Positions 1 to 5,571 of a stretch of DNA of 10,572 nt are shown here, one piece after another. The stretch spans positions 1 through 10,572 of the forward strand of contig CAIXDD010000279.1 of the NCBI GenBank assembly GCA_903918155.1. Reading direction: 5' to 3'. The translations under genes were made by a program, and so were the position numbers. Source of the DNA: an uncultured Hyphomicrobiales bacterium (GTDB lineage Bacteria > Pseudomonadota > Alphaproteobacteria > Rhizobiales > Beijerinckiaceae). How positions within the stretch are numbered: position 1 is the stretch's first letter; the number at the start of each line of letters is the position of its first letter. The notes below the pieces were generated by a model. It saw only the letters and a list, made by a program, of their open reading frames with translations. It did not search any database and had not been told where the DNA came from.

Positions 1-33
1 CGGTTTCGTCCATGACACGCGCGCCCCGCGCAG

Positions 34-61
34 AAAAAAGGCGGCGCGTTCCCGCGCCGCC
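34..61 (-). terminator. Intrinsic terminator of the cupin/aldolase operon
   Basis: On the minus strand a perfect 9-bp GC-only stem (arms 53-61 and 40-48) with a 4-nt loop (49-52) is followed by six T residues (the A run at 34-39 on the plus strand). It begins about 31 nt past the TAG stop of the cupin gene. Strong GC stem plus U tract is the classical rho-independent form, so leftward transcription should end here. Confidence 0.9.
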
Positions 62-92
62 GAGCAAGACTAGACCGCTTGCGCGCGGCTGG

Positions 93-1136
93 CTAGCGGC
101 GCTCCTCGCGATAGATGGCGAGCTTCTCCTGCGCGCTGCGGTCGGAGAAGGTGAAGAACACCGCATCCTTCGAGGCGCGCAGCTTGCGCCACGACCAGCT
201 GGGGATCGCGACCACGTCGCCCTCGCCGGCGCTGAACGAAGCCTCGCCCGCTTCGACCTGGATTTCGCCTTCCAGCATCACGATGGTCTGACCGTCGGTG
301 GCGCGCAAGGCGCGCGTCTCGAAGCCTTTCGGCATATGGGTGAGCCATGCCGCGATCAGCGGCATGGGCCAGCCGCCGTCGAGCGGATTCACATAGCGAA
401 GCGCATAGGCGAGATGGGGATCGGGCGCCTCGGTCGCCGCCACGTCCATCAAGGCCTGCCGGCTCGCCTTGTACTTGTAATTGAAGATCGGCGTCGTCGC
501 GCCGAAGGGCGAGGGCGTGGCGAAGGGGCGCATGTTCATGCCCCAGCGCGCCTGCGATTCGCCCAGCGTCTTCGCGACCATCTGCATCTTGTCGTTGGAA
601 TGTTCGCTGAAGGCGGTCTCGAAGAAATTGACGATGTGCAGATCGAGCCCGTCGATCCAGATCACGGGCTTGTCGTTCTCCTGCCCGTGATCGTGCCAGG
701 CCCAATTGGGCGTGATGACGAAATCGCCGCGCTCCATGAGCGTGCGCTCGCCGGCGACCGCCGTATAGCCCATATTGCCTTCCAGCACGAGGCGCAGCGC
801 GGAGGCGGTGTGGCGATGCGCCGCCGCGATCTCCCCCGGCAGGATCAGCTGCATGCCGGAATACATGGTGGCGGTGATGCGCGAGCCGCCCGGCATGGCG
901 GGATTTTCGAACACGAGCACGCGGCGCTCGGCCTCCTCGGCGGTGAGCAGGTCGCCCGCCTCCATCAGCAGCGCGCGGCATTCGTCGAACCGCCACACAT
1001 GGGGCACGAACTTGCTCTTGGGCTCCGGCGGCACAAGGCCTTTCAGGGCCTCCCACAGCGGGGAAAGATGCTTGGGCGCGATCTTGTCGTAAAATTTTTG
1101 GCGATCCTTGGCCGGAGCGGCGGCGACGGTGGACAT
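93..1136 (-). CDS. Gentisate 1,2-dioxygenase-like bicupin ring-cleavage dioxygenase
   Basis: The 347-residue protein resembles the gentisate / salicylate / 1-hydroxy-2-naphthoate dioxygenase family, Fe(II) enzymes that open an aromatic ring between a hydroxyl- and a carboxyl-bearing carbon using O2. The N-terminal cupin (about 85-165) carries the expected ligands: AHRHT gives H107 and H109, and WHDHG gives H148. The C-terminal cupin (about 255-330) keeps the fold signature (LEGEIQ, GEGDVVAIPSWSW) but has no His pair, consistent with a metal-free second barrel. Length is normal for the family (about 340-380). The ATG at 1136 is preceded by AAAGGGAG at 6-nt spacing, which supports this start. 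It lies 78 bp downstream of the class II aldolase gene on the same strand and ends before a strong terminator, so the two are probably one operon. The exact substrate cannot be read from sequence; no maleylpyruvate-processing genes are nearby. Cytoplasmic; no signal peptide seen. Confidence 0.85.
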   Translation of the reverse strand: MSTVAAAPAKDRQKFYDKIAPKHLSPLWEALKGLVPPEPKSKFVPHVWRFDECRALLMEAGDLLTAEEAERRVLVFENPAMPGGSRITATMYSGMQLILPGEIAAAHRHTASALRLVLEGNMGYTAVAGERTLMERGDFVITPNWAWHDHGQENDKPVIWIDGLDLHIVNFFETAFSEHSNDKMQMVAKTLGESQARWGMNMRPFATPSPFGATTPIFNYKYKASRQALMDVAATEAPDPHLAYALRYVNPLDGGWPMPLIAAWLTHMPKGFETRALRATDGQTIVMLEGEIQVEAGEASFSAGEGDVVAIPSWSWRKLRASKDAVFFTFSDRSAQEKLAIYREERR

Positions 1137-1214
1137 GGTCTGCTCCCTTTCTGGCGTTCCCGAATGGCGGCGTCACAGGCTGCGGCGGCGGATGCGCCGA
1201 CGCAGGTCAAAGCG

Positions 1215-2006
1215 TCAGATCTTTCCTTCGGCCTTCATGCGCCACACGTCCCAGGCGCGCGGCGCCTGCGTGTCGATGGTGCGCGTGGCGGTTTCCGTCT
1301 CGCCGGGCGAGAGCCCCACCACCGGCCCCAGACGCACGGCCTCCGACAGGACGCGCGCGTTCTGCTCGGTGTAAACGGCGCGGAAAACCGCCTGTTTCAG
1401 GCTGTCTCCCACCGCCGTCGAGCCATGGCCGCGCATGAGGCAGACGGCCTGGTCGGCGAGCCGGCGGGCGAGCGCGGCCCCCAGCGCGCGATTGCTGATG
1501 AGCAGATCGCTGTCCTCCCCCGCGACGTCGCGGATTTCGAACACGGGCGCGCAGACGCCGATGAACGAGCCCATATGCGTGACCGCGCGAAACGGGGCGG
1601 ACGGCACGATGCTGAAGGGAATGACCGACATGGAATGGCTGTGCACCACGGCCATCACGTCGGGCCGCGCGCGATAGATCTCGGAATGGATGTAGCGTTC
1701 GAGATAGACGGAGCGCCCGTTGGCGTTGACGGGCTCGCCGTCCTCGCCGAACTCCACGATGTCCTGCGCCGCGACGAGCGCCGGCGCCATGTTGCGCGCC
1801 AGCAGGAATCGATCGGGCCGCTTGTCGTGGCGCACGCTCACATGGCCGAAGGCGTCGAGCACGCCCTCGCGCACGAGAATATGATTGGCGACGACCAGAT
1901 CGGCGAGCAGCGCGGGATCGGGCGCAGCGCCCGGCGCGCCGCGATCGGCCGCCGGCGCCGCATGCGAGGAGCCGTCCGCAGACGGATCGAGCGACGACGT
2001 GCACAT
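1215..2006 (-). CDS. Class II aldolase/adducin-family protein, possible aromatic-pathway decarboxylase
   Basis: The protein has 263 residues from the ATG at 2006, chosen because a GGGAGGG Shine-Dalgarno sits just upstream and because longer in-frame starts (up to 2129) would run through the divergent promoters. The class II aldolase zinc site is visible: HSH gives H122 and H124, RGHG gives H194, and E103 lies 19 residues before H122, the same distance as the catalytic Glu in fuculose-1-phosphate aldolase as I recall it. The family includes sugar-phosphate aldolases and decarboxylases of ring-fission products such as 2-hydroxy-3-carboxymuconic semialdehyde. Given the adjacent dioxygenase, hydroxylase and IclR regulator, a decarboxylase or retro-aldol role in an aromatic route is more likely than sugar metabolism, but this is inference. 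The first 30 residues are Ala/Pro/Ser-rich and poorly conserved in appearance. It is the first gene of a leftward operon driven by the promoter at 2067-2096. Confidence 0.85.
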   Translation of the reverse strand: MCTSSLDPSADGSSHAAPAADRGAPGAAPDPALLADLVVANHILVREGVLDAFGHVSVRHDKRPDRFLLARNMAPALVAAQDIVEFGEDGEPVNANGRSVYLERYIHSEIYRARPDVMAVVHSHSMSVIPFSIVPSAPFRAVTHMGSFIGVCAPVFEIRDVAGEDSDLLISNRALGAALARRLADQAVCLMRGHGSTAVGDSLKQAVFRAVYTEQNARVLSEAVRLGPVVGLSPGETETATRTIDTQAPRAWDVWRMKAEGKI

Positions 2007-2066
2007 GGTCCGGTCCCTCCCCAGATGCGCCGTCCGGGCGCCGCGTCTGACGCCAGACGTGCGCGT

Positions 2067-2096
2067 ATGATAGGCGGGCGCCGAAAACTTTGTCAA
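2067..2096 (-). promoter_or_regulatory. Sigma70-type promoter for the aldolase-cupin operon
   Basis: On the minus strand a perfect TTGACA -35 box (2096-2091) is followed after 18 bp by TATCAT (2072-2067), five of six matches to the -10 consensus. The start of transcription would be near 2060, giving a leader of about 55 nt before the ATG at 2006. Its -35 begins 3 bp from the palindrome at 2099-2115. Confidence 0.7.
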
Positions 2097-2098
2097 TA

Positions 2099-2115
2099 TT
2101 CTCATTTTCTGAGAA
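2099..2115. promoter_or_regulatory. Palindromic candidate operator for the IclR regulator
   Basis: TTCTCA-TTTTC-TGAGAA is a perfect 6-bp inverted repeat with a 5-nt spacer, in an AT-rich island within GC-rich DNA. It lies between the two divergent -35 boxes, centred about 47-51 bp upstream of both predicted transcription starts. IclR-family proteins bind short palindromes next to their own genes, so the adjacent regulator is the natural candidate. From this position it could act on both promoters; whether it activates or represses cannot be told. Confidence 0.65.
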
Positions 2116-2122
2116 ACGCGAT

Positions 2123-2151
2123 TTGACACGTCGGCTTGGGGCCCCTAAAAG
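2123..2151 (+). promoter_or_regulatory. Sigma70-type promoter for the iclR-hydroxylase operon
   Basis: A perfect TTGACA (2123-2128) is followed after exactly 17 bp by TAAAAG (2146-2151), four of six matches to the -10 consensus. Transcription would begin near 2158, leaving a leader of about 50 nt that contains the hairpin at 2162-2180. The imperfect -10 with a perfect -35 fits a regulated promoter of moderate strength. Confidence 0.6.
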
Positions 2152-2161
2152 CCTGTCAGAC

Positions 2162-2180
2162 GGAGCGCAACCTGCGCTCC
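2162..2180 (+). promoter_or_regulatory. Hairpin/inverted repeat in the leader of the iclR mRNA
   Basis: GGAGCGCA and TGCGCTCC form a perfect 8-bp inverted repeat separated by 3 nt. It falls just after the predicted transcription start and about 11 nt before the GGGGAGGG ribosome-binding site. No T tract follows at once, so it is not a classical terminator. It might be a second protein-binding site or an RNA structure affecting mRNA stability or initiation. Confidence 0.45.
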
Positions 2181-2206
2181 CAGCGCCTTTGTGGGGAGGG
2201 CGTCGC

Positions 2207-2995
2207 ATGGCTGGCTTCAGTCGCTTTCTGGCCGTCCTGCGCCTCTTCGGCGAACAGGCGAGCGCATGGACCGCGCCCGAGATCTCCGCCGCCCTCGGCG
2301 TGCCCCCCAGCACGATCTACCGCACCTTGCGCGATCTCGTGGCCGCCGGCTTTCTGGAGGCCGCGCAGGACGGCGCCTATCGGCTCGGCCCCGCCTTCAT
2401 CGAATACGACCGCCTGCTGCGCATCACCGATCCGCTGGTGGCCGCCGGCGCCGGCGCGCTGCGCGACGTGGTGCGGCAGGCGGGCGCGCCCTGCGTCGCC
2501 CTGCTCTCGCGCCTCTACAACGGGCAAGTGATGTGCGTGGCCGACGAGGCCGCGCGCGACACGCCGTTTCGCCCCAGCTATGAGCGCGGCCGCCCCATGC
2601 CCTTGACGCAGGGCGCCACGTCGAAAGTCATCCTCGCTCATCTGCCCGCGCGCCAGCTCACCCGCCTCGTCGGCCCGCCGCGCAAGGAAAGCGCAGGCGG
2701 CGCGGACGCGCTGCGCCGCGAGCTGGCCGACATTCGCCGCCGCGGCTATTGCGCGACGGCCAGCGAGATCGACGCCGGCCTCGCCGGCATCGCCGCGCCG
2801 GTGATCGTGCGCGAAGCGGGCGTGACGGCGAGCCTCAGCCTCGTCGCCGACGACGCCCGCCTCGACGAAGCCCAGCGTCGCCGCCTCATCCTGCTCGTCG
2901 TCTCGGCGGCGAGCCTTGTCACGGAAGACCTGCGCCAGCGCCACGCGATGCGAGCGCCCGCGCAGGACCAAACGCCTCTGGCCATGGTGAAATGA
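2207..2995 (+). CDS. IclR-family transcriptional regulator
   Basis: The protein has 262 residues from the ATG at 2207, chosen because GGGGAGGG lies 7 nt upstream; an in-frame ATG at 2090 would place coding sequence across the operator and promoter. The N-terminal winged helix-turn-helix spans about 1-62, with recognition-helix text PPSTIYRTLRDLVAAGFL (33-50). The effector-binding IclR domain follows (about 75-245), with the familiar GRPMPLTQGATSKVILA stretch (128-144) and EIDAGLAGIAAPV (187-199). Relatives such as PcaR, PobR and MhpR control aromatic catabolism. Here it is divergent from the aldolase/dioxygenase operon and overlaps the downstream hydroxylase gene by 4 bp (ATGA), so it is probably co-expressed with its target and may control both promoters through the palindrome at 2099-2115. 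The inducer is unknown; a pathway substrate or ring-cleavage intermediate is likely by analogy. Confidence 0.92.
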   Translation: MAGFSRFLAVLRLFGEQASAWTAPEISAALGVPPSTIYRTLRDLVAAGFLEAAQDGAYRLGPAFIEYDRLLRITDPLVAAGAGALRDVVRQAGAPCVALLSRLYNGQVMCVADEAARDTPFRPSYERGRPMPLTQGATSKVILAHLPARQLTRLVGPPRKESAGGADALRRELADIRRRGYCATASEIDAGLAGIAAPVIVREAGVTASLSLVADDARLDEAQRRRLILLVVSAASLVTEDLRQRHAMRAPAQDQTPLAMVK

Positions 2996-4605
2996 TGTCT
3001 GATTTCAATTGCGACGTCGCCGTCGTCGGCGCGGGCCCCACGGGGCTCACGCTGGCCAATCTGCTCGGCAAGGCGGGCGTCAGCGTGATCCTCATCGAAC
3101 GCAACGACACGACGGTGCAGGCGCCGCGCGCCGTCTCCATCGACGATGAATCGCTGCGCACGATGCAGGCCGCCGGCCTCGTGGACGAGGTCTTGCGAAA
3201 CGTCGCCATCGATTACGGCTATCAATATATCACGCCCTCCAACCATGTCTTCGCGCAGGTGGAGCCCACCGCGCGCGAATTCGGCTGGACGCGACGCAAC
3301 GCCTTCACCCAGCCCGAATTCGAAGTGGCGCTGCGCGCGGGCCTTTCGCGCTTCCCGCATGTGCGGGCGCTGTTCAGCCACATCGTGGAGAGCGCCGCGC
3401 AGGACGCCGACGGCGTGAGCCTGCGCGTGAAACAGCCCGACGGCGCGATGCGCGACCTGCGCGCGCGTTTCGTAGCGGGCGCGGACGGCGCGCGCTCGGG
3501 CCTGCGCAAGATCATCGGCGCGCAGCTCACCGGCTCGACCTATCGCGAACGCTGGCTCATCGTCGATCTGGAACAGACGAAGGAGCGCTTCCGCCTCACG
3601 CGCGTGCTGTGCGATCCCAAACGCCCCACGATCTGCCTGCCCGGCCCCGACGGCAAGCGGCGTTACGAATTCATGGTCCACAACGGCGAGACCGACGATT
3701 ACATCGCAAGCCCCGCGAAAGTGCGCGAATTGCTGGAGATGTTCGGCCCCGACGCGGAGTCGCCCGTCGTGCGCCGGCAGGTCTACACATTCCACGCGCG
3801 CATGGTCGACAAATGGCGCGAGGGGCGCATTTTCCTCGGCGGCGACGCGGCCCATCTCACCCCGCCTTTCGCCGGACAGGGAATGAACAGCGGCGTGCGC
3901 GACGCGCATAATCTGGCGTGGAAGCTCGCCTGCGTGGTGAAGGGAGAGCTTGGCCCCGGCCTGCTCGCCTCCTATCAGAAAGAACGCGCGCCGCACGCCT
4001 GGTCGCTGATCGAGCTGGCGGTCAATATCGGCAAGGTGATGATGCCGACCTCGCGCCTGCAGGCTTTTCTGCTGCAGAGCGCCTTCAAGCTCATGCGGCT
4101 CGCGCCGCCGCTGCACGCCTATTTCGCGCAGATGAAATACAAGCCCAAGCCCTTCTATAAGGACGGCTTCATCCTGCCCGACGACGGCGGGCTCAATATC
4201 GTGGGACGCATGCAGCCCCAGCCGCTCGTGGAGCGCCTCGACCGCTCGCGCGTGAAGCTCGACGAGCTGCACGGCGACGGCTTCGCGCTGATCGCCTTCG
4301 GCGACGAGGCGCAGGCGACGCTGGCCGCTTGCGCGCATGAGGATTTCGGCCTGCCGCGTCTGGCGCGCATCGCCATCACGCCCCATTCGATGAACATCGA
4401 CCGCAGGGCTGATCCCGCGCTTCTGGCCGTGCGCGAAGTGGACGAATTGTTCGAGCGGCGCCTGCCGAAGGGCCGCGAAATCCTCATCGTCGTGCGGCCG
4501 GATCGTTATGCGGCGGCCGCCTGCGACGTGAGCGAGCGCGCGCGCATTCCAGACTTCGCCCATCGCGTGCGCGCCCTCGCCAAAGGCGCGCTCGACGCCG
4601 ATTGA
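2992..4605 (+). CDS. FAD-dependent aromatic hydroxylase, MhpA-like (PheA/TfdB-type)
   Basis: This 537-residue single-component flavoprotein monooxygenase would hydroxylate a phenolic ring using NAD(P)H and O2. Visible motifs, in order: GAGPTG at 13-18 with the ADP-ribose-binding glutamate (LIERN, E36); GADGARS at 163-169 (the DG motif that binds FAD and NAD(P)H); and GGDAAHLTPPFAGQGMNSG at 283-301 (the GD motif contacting FAD ribose). The C-terminal ~140 residues match the position of the thioredoxin-like domain of this family. Length and overall text recall 3-(3-hydroxyphenyl)propionate hydroxylase MhpA (about 550 residues), but relatives act on resorcinols, hydroxybenzoates and other phenols, so the substrate is open. 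Its ATG overlaps the iclR stop (ATGA at 2992-2995), implying translational coupling; a second ATG at 2995 is an equally possible start, with GGTGA nearby. It ends before the bidirectional terminator at 4635-4660. Confidence 0.88.
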   Translation: MMSDFNCDVAVVGAGPTGLTLANLLGKAGVSVILIERNDTTVQAPRAVSIDDESLRTMQAAGLVDEVLRNVAIDYGYQYITPSNHVFAQVEPTAREFGWTRRNAFTQPEFEVALRAGLSRFPHVRALFSHIVESAAQDADGVSLRVKQPDGAMRDLRARFVAGADGARSGLRKIIGAQLTGSTYRERWLIVDLEQTKERFRLTRVLCDPKRPTICLPGPDGKRRYEFMVHNGETDDYIASPAKVRELLEMFGPDAESPVVRRQVYTFHARMVDKWREGRIFLGGDAAHLTPPFAGQGMNSGVRDAHNLAWKLACVVKGELGPGLLASYQKERAPHAWSLIELAVNIGKVMMPTSRLQAFLLQSAFKLMRLAPPLHAYFAQMKYKPKPFYKDGFILPDDGGLNIVGRMQPQPLVERLDRSRVKLDELHGDGFALIAFGDEAQATLAACAHEDFGLPRLARIAITPHSMNIDRRADPALLAVREVDELFERRLPKGREILIVVRPDRYAAAACDVSERARIPDFAHRVRALAKGALDAD

Positions 4606-4634
4606 GGCGATGGATTCACGCCGGCGGCGAAGAA

Positions 4635-4660
4635 AAAGGGCGCCCCGCAAGGCGCCCTTT
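4635..4660. terminator. Bidirectional intrinsic terminator between convergent operons
   Basis: AAAGGGCGCC (4635-4644) and GGCGCCCTTT (4651-4660) form a perfect 10-bp stem with a 6-nt loop. On the minus strand the stem leads into TTTTTCTT, a good U tract for ending the hydrolase operon; on the plus strand TTTCCATTT follows, somewhat weaker. It lies 30 nt after the hydroxylase stop and 26 nt after the hydrolase stop, so it can serve both converging transcripts. Confidence 0.88.
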
Positions 4661-4686
4661 CCATTTGGCGACGAAAGCCGCGCCGA

Positions 4687-5571
4687 TCACGCTTCGTCGA
4701 AATAGAGCCGGCCCGGATTGGTCACGAGCAGTTTCTGCTGCAAGTCGGGCTCCGGCGCGAACAGCGGAATGAGATCCACCAGATCGCCGTCGTTGGGCAT
4801 GGTCTTCACATTGGGATGCGGCCAGTCCGTGCCCCAGATCACGCGGTCGGGCGCAAGCTCGCAGATCTTGCGCGCGAAGGGCACGGCGTCGGTGAAGGGC
4901 GGGCCTGCGGTCGACACGCGCTCCGAGCCGCACACTTTCACCCAGCACTTCTCATCGTCCTTGATGAGGTTGACGAGGCAATCGAAGGGCTTCTGGTTCA
5001 TGCCGCCGGAGGCCTGCACGCGGCCCATATGGTCGATCGTATAGATCACCGGCAGTTTCGCGAGCATGGGCGCGTATTCAGGCAGGTCGATGGCGTCGAA
5101 ATGCACGTCGAGCGACCAGCCGAATCCCTTGATGCGATCCACCACCGTATGAAACACGCGCATGTCGGGCACGCCGCCCAGATGTTTCACGAAATTGAAC
5201 CGGCAGCCGCGGATGCCGCCTTCGTGAAGCTTCTGGATGTCCTTGTCCGAAAAGGTCTCGTCGATATTGGCGACCGCGCGATAGGCGCCCCCGCTCTGCG
5301 CGATGGCGTCGAGCGCGACCTTATTGTCGTTGCCGTAGCATGACGCATTGACGATGACCGCGCGGGTGAGCCCGAGCTTCGCCTGCAGGGCGCGAAACTT
5401 GTCGAGGCCGGAATCGGGCGGCGTATAGGAACGCCCGGCCGCATAGGGATATTGCGCGGCGGGCCCAAAGATGTGGCAATGCGCGTCGGTGGCCTTGGGC
5501 GGGAGCTTGAACTTCGGCGATTTTGTATTGGGATCCGGCGGCGGAATCGTCGGCGTGAAATCATCCATCAT
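4687..5571 (-). CDS. LigI-like amidohydrolase (2-pyrone-4,6-dicarboxylate lactonase family)
   Basis: The 294-residue protein is of the amidohydrolase_2 / COG3618 TIM-barrel type and reads like LigI, which hydrolyses 2-pyrone-4,6-dicarboxylate (PDC) in protocatechuate 4,5-cleavage. DAHCHIFGP (29-37) gives metal-site H31 and H33; IDHMGR gives H181; WGTDWPHPN (247-254) gives the general base D249. Positions and length (LigI about 293) agree closely. Of the substrate-binding residues I recall for LigI, Y49, S77, R124 and R218 have counterparts, but the equivalents of R130 and Y156 are His (H130, H157), so the true substrate may differ from PDC. The start at 5571 is set by the ATGA overlap with the upstream dehydrogenase stop (5568-5570); a second ATG follows at 5568. 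A much longer in-frame upstream extension merely overlaps the dehydrogenase gene. It is the last gene before the terminator at 4635-4660. Confidence 0.87.
   Translation of the reverse strand: MMDDFTPTIPPPDPNTKSPKFKLPPKATDAHCHIFGPAAQYPYAAGRSYTPPDSGLDKFRALQAKLGLTRAVIVNASCYGNDNKVALDAIAQSGGAYRAVANIDETFSDKDIQKLHEGGIRGCRFNFVKHLGGVPDMRVFHTVVDRIKGFGWSLDVHFDAIDLPEYAPMLAKLPVIYTIDHMGRVQASGGMNQKPFDCLVNLIKDDEKCWVKVCGSERVSTAGPPFTDAVPFARKICELAPDRVIWGTDWPHPNVKTMPNDGDLVDLIPLFAPEPDLQQKLLVTNPGRLYFDEA

Noticed and set aside
1..13. Possible start of another leftward gene (ATG at 13 reading M-D-E-T)
   Set aside because: Only four codons are inside the window, no convincing Shine-Dalgarno precedes it, and a strong terminator lies just upstream. 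It cannot be supported.
12..2126. A 704-codon plus-strand open frame antisense to the cupin and aldolase genes
   Set aside because: It is Arg/Ala/His-rich with no recognisable motif, lies opposite two genes with clear catalytic residues, and would read through the divergent promoters. It is a by-product of high GC content.
2007..2129. Longer N-termini for the aldolase (ATG at 2129) and for the regulator (ATG at 2090)
   Set aside because: Both extensions would overlap each other and cover the -35/-10 boxes and palindrome; the internal starts at 2006 and 2207 have strong GGGAGGG-type ribosome-binding sites and give family-normal lengths.
2746..4650. A 634-codon minus-strand open frame opposite the iclR and hydroxylase genes
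   Set aside because: The translation is composition-driven (Arg, Ala, His, Gly) with no family signature; the plus strand carries all FAD motifs in frame.
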